Below are positions 18,466 through 26,272 of a DNA stretch of 64,000 bases, one piece after another (positions within the stretch are counted from its first letter, which is position 1; each line of letters starts with the position of its first letter). The position numbers and the translations under genes are program-made. This DNA comes from Glycocaulis alkaliphilus. GTDB taxonomy: Bacteria > Pseudomonadota > Alphaproteobacteria > Caulobacterales > Maricaulaceae. The stretch lies in NCBI RefSeq assembly GCF_004000605.1, contig NZ_CP018911.1, forward strand, positions 992,001 through 1,056,000, read 5' to 3'. The notes under the pieces were generated by a model, which worked only from the letters and a program-made list of their open reading frames with translations, was not told where the DNA came from and made no database searches.

Positions 18466-19164
18466 ATGCACTTCCGCCCCATGCCCATCCTGACTGTGCT
18501 GACGCTCGCCGCGCTCGCCTTCCTGCTTGTGCTGGGCACGTGGCAGAGCCAGCGCATGGCGTGGAAAGAGGCCGAGCTGGAGCGCTGGCAGGAGGCGAGC
18601 GCCAACCCGGCGCGTGACCTTCACGAGGCGCTGTGCGTGGACGTTCCCTTTGAGGGGCGCAGCGTCGGCTTCCTGCCCGAGGAACGCACCGGCAATGTAC
18701 GCGTCTATGGCCGTTCGCTTGACGATAACCGGGCTGGCTGGCGGATATTTGTACCGGTCGATGCGCCTGCCTGTCTGGATGTGCCCTACGTGCTCGCGGA
18801 AGCCGCCTTCCAGCCCCTGGTAGAGGCGGCTGCGCCGGTGAGGATGATGTCACGCTGGCGTATCGAGACACCGCTGCAGGCGGGCGCCTTCACGCCCCCG
18901 GCTGACCCGGCCGAGCGCACATTCTACGCCTTTGACGGGCCCGGCATGGCGCAGGCGCTGGGGCTTGAGGACGGGGCGATTGCGCCGGACTGGTGGCTGG
19001 CCGAGGATACGGGCGAGCCTCCCGCCTATCTCACGGCGACGCCGCCGGAGCGGCATTTCGCCTATGCTGTGACGTGGTTTGGCATGGCGATCGCGCTTCT
19101 GGGCGTTTATCTGGTGTTTCATGCTGCGCGCGGGCGGCTGTCATTCACCGGGCGGAAAGAGTGA
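18466..19164 (+). CDS. SURF1 family oxidase assembly protein
   Basis: SURF1/Shy1 proteins help insert heme a into subunit I. The 232-residue protein has the expected layout: an N-terminal helix running into LVLGTWQSQRMAWKE (the family G-x-W-Q-x-x-R motif), a periplasmic domain, and a C-terminal helix (FAYAVTWFGMAIALLGVYLVF) whose Y-x-x-T-W-F-G pattern is diagnostic. It ends the oxidase operon. In several relatives thrC and a peptidase gene follow; here a RimJ-like gene comes next. Confidence 0.94.
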   Translation: MHFRPMPILTVLTLAALAFLLVLGTWQSQRMAWKEAELERWQEASANPARDLHEALCVDVPFEGRSVGFLPEERTGNVRVYGRSLDDNRAGWRIFVPVDAPACLDVPYVLAEAAFQPLVEAAAPVRMMSRWRIETPLQAGAFTPPADPAERTFYAFDGPGMAQALGLEDGAIAPDWWLAEDTGEPPAYLTATPPERHFAYAVTWFGMAIALLGVYLVFHAARGRLSFTGRKE

Positions 19165-19205
19165 GTGTGCCAGTGTGTACGGCCCTGTGATGTGGAGGCT
19201 CTTCC

Positions 19206-19784
19206 TTGGCGTTGTGGCGTGATGAAATCCCTGAGACAACGCTGGCAGGCGAAGGCATCCGCCTGCGCCATCCCGGTCCGGACGACTATGAGGCGTGGGC
19301 GAAGCTGAGAAGCGCCAGCCGCGCCCTTACCGAGCCTTGGGAACCTGCCTGGAGCGAGGACGAACTCACGCGCACGGCCTACAAGCGCCGCCTGCGCCGC
19401 TACCAGCAGGATGTCGAGACAGGCCAGGGCTATCCCTTCTTCATTTTCCGGGCTTCGGACAATGTTCTGGTCGGCGCCTGCAATCTCAACAATGTACGCC
19501 GGGGTGTGCTGCAGGCTGCCGATATTGGCTACTGGGTGGGCTCGCCCTATGTGCGCCGGGGCCACGCGCGTGCGGCAGTACGCCGTGTAGTCACCTTTGC
19601 CTTCGCCCAGCTCAACCTGAACCGGATCGAGGCGGCGACACGTCCCGAAAACGAGGCCTCGCGCTCGCTGCTGATGAGTGTCGGCTTCAGCCCGGAGGGC
19701 TATGCCCGCAAATACCTGAAGATCAATGGTGAATGGCGTGACCATCTCAAGTTCGCCATCGTGCGCGGAGACCTGCTGCGTTGA
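19206..19784 (+). CDS. GNAT acetyltransferase, RimJ/RimL type
   Basis: A 192-residue N-acetyltransferase of the group that acetylates N-termini of ribosomal proteins or similar substrates. The start is TTG at 19206, supported by GGAGG seven bases upstream. Visible features are the central strand pair VLVGACNLNNV, the acetyl-CoA loop YVRRGHARAAVRRVVTFAF, and AATRPENEASRSLLMSVGF, typical of RimJ-like enzymes. The specific target is not deducible. It overlaps the EAL gene's upstream start by four bases (TTGA). Confidence 0.88.
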   Translation: MALWRDEIPETTLAGEGIRLRHPGPDDYEAWAKLRSASRALTEPWEPAWSEDELTRTAYKRRLRRYQQDVETGQGYPFFIFRASDNVLVGACNLNNVRRGVLQAADIGYWVGSPYVRRGHARAAVRRVVTFAFAQLNLNRIEAATRPENEASRSLLMSVGFSPEGYARKYLKINGEWRDHLKFAIVRGDLLR

Positions 19785-20938
19785 GTGAAGGCGGCGAAGA
19801 CATGCTGGCCAAAGCCGCCGAGGCGGCTGGCGCGCTTGCAATCGAGCTGGATCTGGAAAGCGGCAAGGCCCGCATTTCCGGCGCCCCGAAGGCCTTTGGC
19901 CTGACCTGCAATGGTGTGGGCGACTTTCTCGACTGTGTGGCGCCCTCTGACCGCAAGGCACTGGCGGAACAGAAGGAGGGGCCTGTCGATCTGCGCCTGC
20001 GTCTGGCTCCGCCGGGCGGGGAGGTGCGCTATGTGCGCCTCCTGGGCCAACGCAAGCGGGACGGTGTAACCGCACTCCTGCTGCCGGCCGGCACTGGCCC
20101 CGGCACCACGCTTTCCACACTCGATGCCGAAGCGGCGCTCACCGCTGGACTGGAGGCCCATGAGATCATCGCCCATTACCAGCCCATTATCGCGCTGGAT
20201 GGCGAGTATCTGGCCGGGTTCGAGGCATTGGCGCGCTGGCACAGGCCGGGTCTCGGTGTCATGGGCCCGGATGATTTTCTCTTCCTCGCTGACCGGATGG
20301 GCCTGATGGGACAGGTCGGCGATCAGGTGCGTGGCAGTGCGGCGCACAATCTTGCACGCTGGTTCAGTGACGCCCCGGCGGCGCCGGACATCTATGTCTC
20401 GGCCAATGCCAGCGTGGGCGAACTCTTCTCTGCCGGCTTTGTTGAAACCCTTGCAGCAACGCTGGAAAGCGCAAGGGTGCCGCGCGGGCGCTACCGGCTG
20501 GAGATCACCGAAACAGAAATCATGCGCGATCCGGACCGCGCAGCGGAGCTTCTCCATGCCGTAAAGGCCTCAGGCGTGAAGCTGGTGCTCGACGATTTCG
20601 GCACGGGCTATTCCTCGCTCTCCCGGCTCGACCGTTTCCCCTTCGATGTGATCAAGATTGACCAGTATTTCGTCCGCTCGATGCTCGCGGATGCGTCGGC
20701 GCGTGCCATCACTGCTTCCGTAGTGAAGCTCGCGCGCAATCTGGGCATGACCATCATAGCCGAGGGCGTGGAAACTGCCGAAATGGCCGATCTGGTTGCC
20801 GAGATGGGGTGCGATTTCGCGCAAGGCTTCCACTATGCGGGCGCTCTGGACCCGCAGGCTGCCGGCCTGGCAGTGCGGCAGGGACTCTCTGGCCGTTTCG
20901 CCCCGCCCCGGCCTGTCAGGCGTTCAGGCGTGGCCTGA
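19781..20938 (+). CDS. EAL-domain cyclic-di-GMP phosphodiesterase with N-terminal PAS-like region
   Basis: Predicted to hydrolyse c-di-GMP, lowering the signal that favours sessile life. The EAL domain spans about residues 125-370 of 385. Catalytic and metal positions look complete: the EAL triplet in GFEALARWHRP, the E-x-N-like strand in YVSANASVGELF, YRLEITETEIM, the DDFGTGYSSL loop, IKIDQYFV and IIAEGVETAE. The first 110 residues resemble a degenerate PAS fold (LAIELDLESGKARIS). The start is TTG 19781 (TTGA overlap with the acetyltransferase stop); ATG 19802 is a good alternative. Confidence 0.92.
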   Translation: MSEGGEDMLAKAAEAAGALAIELDLESGKARISGAPKAFGLTCNGVGDFLDCVAPSDRKALAEQKEGPVDLRLRLAPPGGEVRYVRLLGQRKRDGVTALLLPAGTGPGTTLSTLDAEAALTAGLEAHEIIAHYQPIIALDGEYLAGFEALARWHRPGLGVMGPDDFLFLADRMGLMGQVGDQVRGSAAHNLARWFSDAPAAPDIYVSANASVGELFSAGFVETLAATLESARVPRGRYRLEITETEIMRDPDRAAELLHAVKASGVKLVLDDFGTGYSSLSRLDRFPFDVIKIDQYFVRSMLADASARAITASVVKLARNLGMTIIAEGVETAEMADLVAEMGCDFAQGFHYAGALDPQAAGLAVRQGLSGRFAPPRPVRRSGVA

Positions 20939-21505
20939 CGCGCCGGTCAGGTGCTCCGGATTGACGCCGATCTTGCGCAGCGCTGCGGCCCATTTGGCCT
21001 CGTGGCTTTCACCAAAAACAAGGTCTTCGTCGGCCTCTGCGATCAGCCAGGCATTGGCCGCAATCTCTTCTTCGAGCTGGCCGGCCTCCCAACCCGCATA
21101 GCCCAGCGCCATCGTCGAGCGGCGGGGCGGGGAGGGCGAAGCCATGGCCTCAAGCACATCATTGGTAGCCGTCAGGGCGAGGCCTGCGCTGATTTTCAGC
21201 GTGGCTGGCTGATGCTCGAAATCGTCTGAATGCAGGACGAATCCACGATCACGGTCCACCGGCCCGCCATCCAGCACAGCCCGGTCCGCCACCTCAATCT
21301 CGCTTTTCACGCCCAGCTGCTCAAACAGGGTCGGCAGGCGCAGGCGCATGGGCTTGTTGACGATAATGCCCATCGCGTGGTCATCGCCATGCGCGCACAT
21401 GAACACAATCGAACGGTCAAAGCGCGGATCGCCGATCAGCGGGCTGGCGATCAGTATCTTGCCCTTCAGGTAGGGCCCATCAAACGTTTTACGGTCAAGG
21501 TCCAT
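20924..21505 (-). CDS. YqgE/AlgH family protein (DUF179)
   Basis: A 193-residue protein starting MDLDRKTFDGPYLKGKILIA, with family motifs SPLIGDPRFDRSIVFMCAH, GIIVNKPM, LDGGPVDRDRGFVLHS and LGYAGWEAGQLEEEI. YqgE proteins are widespread in Gram-negatives and are cytoplasmic; their role is unknown, with old links to alginate regulation that are not well supported. ATG 21505 is chosen because the 30 codons upstream lack the conserved pattern. It is convergent with the EAL gene, overlapping its 3' end by 15 bases. Confidence 0.93.
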   Translation of the reverse strand: MDLDRKTFDGPYLKGKILIASPLIGDPRFDRSIVFMCAHGDDHAMGIIVNKPMRLRLPTLFEQLGVKSEIEVADRAVLDGGPVDRDRGFVLHSDDFEHQPATLKISAGLALTATNDVLEAMASPSPPRRSTMALGYAGWEAGQLEEEIAANAWLIAEADEDLVFGESHEAKWAAALRKIGVNPEHLTGASGHA

Positions 21506-21646
21506 GCGTCCAGCATCGGGCCAAAATGGTGGGCTTGTCCAGATATTCCGGCGAGCGCCCCCGCACCCGGCCTTGCGGGCTGTGGCGCAGCGCACTAGCT
21601 AGCAGGCACGTTCCAACGTTCAAAAAAAGCCCTGAGGAGAGCCCTA

Positions 21647-22129
21647 ATGACCATCAAGCCCGGCGACCGCCTTCCCGACGCAATTTTCATGACGATGGGC
21701 GCTGATGGCCCCATGCCGGTTACCACGCAGGATCTCTGCCAGGGCAAGACGGTGGCGCTGTTTGCCGTACCGGGCGCCTATACGCCGACCTGCTCGGCCA
21801 AACACCTGCCGGGCTTCGTCGAGAAGGCGAGCGAGCTGAAAGCCAAGGGCGTCGATACGATCGCCTGCACCTCGGTCAATGATGTGTTCGTGATGAATGC
21901 GTGGGGGCAGGACCAGAATGCAGGCGAGGGCGTGCTGATGCTGGCGGATGGCAATGGCGATTTTGCCAAGGCCGTCGGCCTCACCATGGATGGCTCCAAG
22001 TTCGGCATGGGCACGCGTTCGCAGCGCTACGCCATGATCATCAAGGACGGCGTGGTGTCAGGCCTGTTCGTGGAAGAGCCGGGCGACTTCAAGGTCTCCA
22101 GCGCAGACTACGTTCTCGAGCAGCTCTGA
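21647..22129 (+). CDS. Peroxiredoxin, Prx5 type
   Basis: A thiol peroxidase of the atypical Prx5 group, reducing hydrogen peroxide and alkyl hydroperoxides. The 160-residue protein has the peroxidatic Cys49 in PGAYTPTCSAKHLPGF and the family segment CTSVNDVFVMNAWGQ. The C-terminal SADYVLEQL is common in glutaredoxin-dependent members; the Cys64-like partner of two-Cys types is not evident, so glutaredoxin or glutathione probably regenerates it. GAGGAGAGCC precedes the ATG. Monocistronic. Confidence 0.94.
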   Translation: MTIKPGDRLPDAIFMTMGADGPMPVTTQDLCQGKTVALFAVPGAYTPTCSAKHLPGFVEKASELKAKGVDTIACTSVNDVFVMNAWGQDQNAGEGVLMLADGNGDFAKAVGLTMDGSKFGMGTRSQRYAMIIKDGVVSGLFVEEPGDFKVSSADYVLEQL

Positions 22130-22161
22130 TTATCCAACGGCCGTTGTGAGATGTGCGGTGT

Positions 22162-22269
22162 CTCCCCCCGTTTACGGGGGGAGTGCCCCTGAAAGGGGCG
22201 AGGGGGAATGTTCAAAAAAAAGCTCCCCCCTCCGGTCCTTCGGACCACCTCCCCCGTGAACGGGGGAGG
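22162..22269. repeat. Composite palindromic repeat, copy 2 (inverted)
   Basis: Palindromes at 22162-22183 (arm CTCCCCCCGT, centre TT) and 22248-22269 (arm CCTCCCCCGT, centre GA) bound an about 108-base element. Read on the opposite strand, the interior (a GGAGGGGGGA-type tract, an A/T-rich centre, then a pyrimidine-rich tract ending in TTTCAGG) matches the element at 7239-7351. It sits between convergent peroxiredoxin and radC genes. Confidence 0.7.
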
Positions 22270-22303
22270 ACATCGGGCCGTCTCGAAGGACGAGGGCTTC
22301 CCC

Positions 22304-22987
22304 CTACATCAGGCCCAGCTGTTTGAAGCTGGCCACATGATCGCGTCCGACGACAAGGTGGTCATGCACCACAATGGAAAGCGGGCGCCCGATCTCGACG
22401 ACCCGCCGGGTCATGTCGATGTCGGCCTGTGACGGCGTCGGATCCCCGCTGGGATGGTTGTGGACGAGAATGATCGCGCTGGCATCAAGGGCAATGGCCC
22501 TCTTGATGACTTCGCGCGGATAGACCGGCGCATGATCCACCGTGCCGCGGGCCCGAAACTCGTCAGCCAGCAGCCGGTTCTTCTTGTCGAGAAACAGCAC
22601 CCGGAACTCTTCTGTCGAGGCGTTCTGCAAGGCGGTACGCACATAGTCCAGCAGCGCTGACCATGATGAGATAACCGCGCGTCCGCTTACCTGCTCGCGG
22701 GCAATGCGTGTCGCGACTTCCTGAAACAGGTTCAGTTCAAGCGCGACCTTTTCCGAAACACCCTTGATCTCCGTCAGTTGGTCAGGGCGCGCCGCACACA
22801 CCCGCCCTATGTCGCCAAACCGGGTGAGCAGGTCTTTGGCCAGAGGTTTTACATCGCGTTGCGGAATGGCGCGGAACAGGATCAGTTCAAGGATTTCGTA
22901 GTCGGCCAGCCCCTTGCCGCCGGCCTCGGCAAAGCGCGTGCGCAGGCGGTCGCGATGACCATGATAATGGGGCTTGTCCGCCTCCAT
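22304..22987 (-). CDS. radC: RadC/UPF0758 JAB-domain protein
   Basis: A 227-residue member of the RadC family. It combines an N-terminal helix-hairpin-helix-like region (FGDIGRVCAARPDQLTEIKGV) with a JAB/MPN domain carrying the zinc motif HNHPSGDPTPSQAD. The historical DNA-repair assignment is doubtful; the JAB fold suggests a metal-dependent hydrolase. It follows map on the same strand after six bases, a conserved alphaproteobacterial pair. Confidence 0.93.
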   Translation of the reverse strand: MEADKPHYHGHRDRLRTRFAEAGGKGLADYEILELILFRAIPQRDVKPLAKDLLTRFGDIGRVCAARPDQLTEIKGVSEKVALELNLFQEVATRIAREQVSGRAVISSWSALLDYVRTALQNASTEEFRVLFLDKKNRLLADEFRARGTVDHAPVYPREVIKRAIALDASAIILVHNHPSGDPTPSQADIDMTRRVVEIGRPLSIVVHDHLVVGRDHVASFKQLGLM

Positions 22988-22993
22988 CCGGCG

Positions 22994-23818
22994 CTACTTC
23001 CAGGGCGGGCAGTGATAGCCACCGGGTGAGCTGGTGAAAATCTCGACGCCGGTTTCGGTTACGCCCACAGAATGCTCGAACTGGGCTGACAGGGACTTGT
23101 CGCGGGTCACCGCGGTCCAACCGTCCGCCAGCACTTTCACGTGTGGTTTGCCATCATTGAGCATTGGCTCGATGGTAAAGATCATGCCGGGTTTGAGCAC
23201 CGCCCCAGTACCCCGGTCGCCGAAATGCAGCACGTTGGGTGCATCATGGAAAAGCTGGCCAATGCCGTGCCCGCAAAAATCGCGCACCACGCTGCAGCGC
23301 TGGTTCTCGGCATATTCCTGGATGGCCGCGCCTATATCACCAAACGTGTTGCCGGGCTTGACCTCGGCAATACCGCGCATGAGCGCTTCATACGTCACCT
23401 CGATCAGGCGCTCGGCCTTGCGGCGCACTTCGCCCACGGTGAACATGCGGCTGGTATCGCCGTGCCAGCCATCGACAATGCAGGTCACGTCGATATTGAG
23501 AATATCGCCCTCTTTAAGAGGCTTGTCATTGGGAATGCCGTGACAGACCACATGATTGATCGAGGTACACGAGGACTTTGAGTAGCCTTTGTAGAACAGG
23601 GTCGCCGGCACCGCGCCGTGCTCGATGAAGTTGCGCCGCACGATGTCGTCGATGGCCTGCGTGGTGACGCCGGGCTTCACGACATCCACCAGAAGATCGA
23701 GCGTTGCCGCTGCCAGCTGCCCGGCCTTTCGCATGCCTGCGAACGCTTCGGGGCCGTGCTGGCGGATATGCCCGTCGCGGACCAGTTCCACATCGTCAAT
23801 CATGTCGGTGTCGTTCAC
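22994..23818 (-). CDS. map: Type I methionine aminopeptidase
   Basis: Removes the N-terminal methionine from nascent proteins. The 274-residue protein has the pita-bread fold landmarks: CTSINHVVCHGIP, the metal-ligand aspartates in LNIDVTCIVDGWHGDTSRMF, the His of DFCGHGIGQLFHDAPNVLH, and glutamates in FTIEPMLNDG and SAQFEHSVGVTE. The frame starts with GTG at 23818; ATG at 23803 (MIDDVELVRDG) is an alternative. Forms a two-gene operon with radC. Confidence 0.95.
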   Translation of the reverse strand: MNDTDMIDDVELVRDGHIRQHGPEAFAGMRKAGQLAAATLDLLVDVVKPGVTTQAIDDIVRRNFIEHGAVPATLFYKGYSKSSCTSINHVVCHGIPNDKPLKEGDILNIDVTCIVDGWHGDTSRMFTVGEVRRKAERLIEVTYEALMRGIAEVKPGNTFGDIGAAIQEYAENQRCSVVRDFCGHGIGQLFHDAPNVLHFGDRGTGAVLKPGMIFTIEPMLNDGKPHVKVLADGWTAVTRDKSLSAQFEHSVGVTETGVEIFTSSPGGYHCPPWK

Positions 23819-23858
23819 GAATACCTGCCTGCTAGCCTGTTCATGCCCTCATATAACG

Positions 23859-23890
23859 CCGCCCGGAGCGTTAGGAAACGCCCCGGGCGG
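23859..23890 (-). terminator. Hairpin downstream of the first two-repeat secreted protein
   Basis: An inverted repeat with arms CCGCCCGGAGCGTT (23859-23872) and AACGCCCCGGGCGG (23877-23890) contains one mismatch and a four-base loop. It lies 31 bases past the stop of the minus-strand gene at 23922. A similar but perfect hairpin follows the paralogue at 25105-25138. Confidence 0.6.
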
Positions 23891-23921
23891 TCAAAGGTCA
23901 GGCGAAGGGGCCCTTTAAGGC

Positions 23922-24914
23922 CTATTCGCTGCTTAGCTCGGAGACGAACAGTTCTGCCGGGCGCAGGGCGGTGCTGCCGTACGTACCTACCCAGATGTCG
24001 TACTGACCGGCGGCAGGGCTGTTCCAGCGGATTGACGGGTTGGTGCCACGACCGCTGTCATCATCGCAATACCAGCGTCCGTCAGGACCATTGATAACCA
24101 GCGTGGTATCCGTGCTGGATGCCACCGAGATGATCAGGGGCAGGCTGCCCGGCGTGAAATTCAGACGGACATCGGGTGCCTCAGCGATGTTTCCGCGGCA
24201 GCGGCTATCTCTCGACGCTGCGTTCGAACCATTGTCGCTGACGGCGTTGTTGGCGCGGATAGGTCCGCCGGATTCCAGCGGGACCCGGTAGGGGTCCGGT
24301 GTGAATCCGCCGCTCAGGCTGATCGTGCCATAGCTGGGAGTGAGGCCGACATTGGGTCCGTTCGCGCTGCCACCGCCAGTGCTGCCGCTGCTGGCATAGC
24401 CAACCGAGCTGGCGCTCATATTTGTGAATTCGGAGATGAACAGGCGGGCATCGGCCAGCGAGGAGCTGCCAAACGTACCAACCCAGATGTCATAGCGGCC
24501 CGAGGAGGGATTGTTGAACTCGATAAGCGGGTTCAGGCCTTCACCGCCATCATCGTCGCAATACCAGCTGCCATCGGGGCCGTTGATCACCAGCGTTGTG
24601 TCGGAGCTTGAAGATGCGCCGATACGCAAGGGGAGCGTGCCGCCTCCGGCCGTGAAATTCAAAGAGTAGTCGGGGGCATCAGCGATGCTACCGGCGCAAC
24701 GCCCGTCGCGAACGGCGTTGCCGGATCCGCTATCGCGTAGCGAGTTGGCCCGGACGGAACCACCCGCCTGAAGGTCAACCACATGCGGATCGGGGCTGAA
24801 TCCGGCCCTCAAGGACGTTTCCCCATATGTTGGCTGAAGTGTGAAGTCCTGCGCCAGGGCCGTGGCTCCGGGCAGTGCGATGGCGGCGGCGGCGATGATA
24901 ATCCCCGTTCTCAT
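23922..24914 (-). CDS. Secreted two-repeat protein with DDDGG motifs (paralogue 1)
   Basis: A 330-residue exported protein (signal peptide IIIAAAAIALPGATALAQ). It has two tandem copies of an about 130-residue beta-rich unit, joined by a Ser/Gly-rich linker (about 168-188). Each unit reads: SLRAGFSPDPH-like strand, a Cys near CAGSIADAPDY or CRGNIAEAPDV, DTTLVINGPDG, WYCDDDGGEG or WYCDDDSGRG, then YDIWVGTFGS or YDIWVGTYGS, and a terminal SEF/SEL. Each unit has two Cys, likely one disulfide, and an Asp-rich loop that could bind calcium. Similar proteins have been labelled peptidase S1, but no catalytic triad is visible. Function unknown. Confidence 0.82.
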   Translation of the reverse strand: MRTGIIIAAAAIALPGATALAQDFTLQPTYGETSLRAGFSPDPHVVDLQAGGSVRANSLRDSGSGNAVRDGRCAGSIADAPDYSLNFTAGGGTLPLRIGASSSSDTTLVINGPDGSWYCDDDGGEGLNPLIEFNNPSSGRYDIWVGTFGSSSLADARLFISEFTNMSASSVGYASSGSTGGGSANGPNVGLTPSYGTISLSGGFTPDPYRVPLESGGPIRANNAVSDNGSNAASRDSRCRGNIAEAPDVRLNFTPGSLPLIISVASSTDTTLVINGPDGRWYCDDDSGRGTNPSIRWNSPAAGQYDIWVGTYGSTALRPAELFVSELSSE

Positions 24915-25104
24915 GGTCGTCCCTCCTTTGGAAACATATCGGTGACGCCCCTCTGTGGGGCGCCTTCACTGATAACTGAATCAGCGAGGAGGCAGGTATA
25001 CAACCTTAGCGGCGCGCGAAAAGCGTCCGGAGGAAAAAATTCGAAATTTAATGCCTTCCCGTGCGCGCGGAAATTGCCGGACATTGGTTGTCGTGATGAC
25101 GAAA

Positions 25105-25138
25105 ACCGCCCGGAGCGTCAGGAAACGCTCCGGGCGGT
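25105..25138 (-). terminator. Rho-independent terminator of paralogue 2
   Basis: A perfect 14-bp stem (arm ACCGCCCGGAGCGT, six-base loop) is followed on the minus strand by TTTTC. It lies 29 bases past the stop of the gene at 25167. The stem is nearly identical to the hairpin at 23859-23890. Confidence 0.85.
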
Positions 25139-25166
25139 CAAAGGTCAGGCGAAGCGCCCTTGGAGC

Positions 25167-26096
25167 CTATTCGCTGTAGAGTTCGGAGATGACCAGCACC
25201 GCCTCGCGCAAGGACTGGCTGCCCCAGGTGCCGACCCAGATGTCATACTGGCCGGCCATCGGGCTGTCCCAGCGGATGGACGGGTTGGTGCCGACCCCGC
25301 CATCATCATTGCAGTACCAGCCGCCATCAGGGCCGTTGATGACGAGCGTCGTGTCCGCGCTTGATGCTACCGAAATAATGAGCGGCAGGCTGCCCGGCTG
25401 GAAGTTCAGGCGGACATCCGGCGCCTCGGCGATATAGCCGACGCAATTGCCGCCAATGCTGTCATTGGCGCGGATCGGCCCGCCCGATTGCAGGCGTATC
25501 CGGTACGGGTCCGGCGTAAAGCCACCGCGCAGCGAGATGGTTTCGTAGGTGGGACGCAATGACCAGTCCGGCCCGGACGGATTGCCGCCATAGCTGCCAC
25601 CGCCACTGCTGACCGTGCTGGCCGTGACCGAGCTGAGCTCGGACAGGAAAAGCAGGGCCGGGTGGCTCGATGCGCTGCCATAGGTGCCTACCCAGATGTC
25701 ATAGCGCCCGCTCATTGGCGAACCGAAATGCAAAAGCGGGTTCAGGCCCTCGCCGCCATCATCATCGCAGTACCAGTTGCCGTCCGGCCCGTTCACGACC
25801 AGCGTCGTGTCGCGGTCCGCGGACACACCGATGCGGAAGGGCAGGACTGAACCGGCCGAGTAGTTCACTGAAAAGTCGGGCGCATTGGACACATAGCCCC
25901 GGCAGCTGCCGCCCAGGGTCCGGCCTGCATCGATTGACCCGCCAGACTGGAGCGGAATGACATACGGGTCAGGGCTGAAGCCCGCCCGCAAGGATGTGTC
26001 GCCGTAATTGGGCTGCAGGGTGTAATCCTGCGCCAGGACAGCGGCGCCCGGCAGTGCCAGTGCCAGTGCTGAAAATAATGTTGCTGCTTTCATCAT
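25167..26096 (-). CDS. Secreted two-repeat protein with DDDGG motifs (paralogue 2)
   Basis: A 309-residue paralogue of the neighbouring 23922 gene, with a signal peptide (LALALPGAAVLAQ), the same two-unit layout and a Gly/Ser linker. Repeat landmarks are SLRAGFSPDPYVIPL and SLRGGFTPDPYRIRL, CRGYVSNAPDF and CVGYIAEAPDV, WYCDDDGGEG and WYCNDDGGVG, YDIWVGTYGS and YDIWVGTWGS. In the second unit the first Asp of the acidic loop is Asn. The tandem arrangement, including the following terminator, indicates duplication of the whole gene plus its 3' flank. Probably an extracellular or periplasmic binding or structural protein; no enzyme motif seen. Confidence 0.82.
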   Translation of the reverse strand: MMKAATLFSALALALPGAAVLAQDYTLQPNYGDTSLRAGFSPDPYVIPLQSGGSIDAGRTLGGSCRGYVSNAPDFSVNYSAGSVLPFRIGVSADRDTTLVVNGPDGNWYCDDDGGEGLNPLLHFGSPMSGRYDIWVGTYGSASSHPALLFLSELSSVTASTVSSGGGSYGGNPSGPDWSLRPTYETISLRGGFTPDPYRIRLQSGGPIRANDSIGGNCVGYIAEAPDVRLNFQPGSLPLIISVASSADTTLVINGPDGGWYCNDDGGVGTNPSIRWDSPMAGQYDIWVGTWGSQSLREAVLVISELYSE

Positions 26097-26210
26097 GGTG
26101 TCTCCCCACCTGGTCTGGTCAGAAGCGGCCTGTCCTCAGACTCCCTCTGACACCCGAATAACGCCATAAAATCAGACGCAATCTGGACCGGAGATGAACG
26201 GTTTCACAAG

Positions 26211-26247
26211 AAAAACTGCCCGGCTGACATGAATTGTCAGCCGGGCA
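26211..26247 (-). terminator. Rho-independent terminator of the M28 peptidase gene
   Basis: A perfect 13-bp stem (arm TGCCCGGCTGACA, loop TGAAT) is followed on the minus strand by GTTTTTC. It lies 26 bases after the stop codon of the peptidase gene. Confidence 0.9.
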
Positions 26248-26272
26248 ATGTATTACAGATTGTTGAGGGATA

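Noticed and set aside
23922-26096. The two DDDGG proteins as serine proteases
   Set aside because: No GDSGG-type or other serine-protease motif; the label known for similar proteins seems to be a propagated misannotation.
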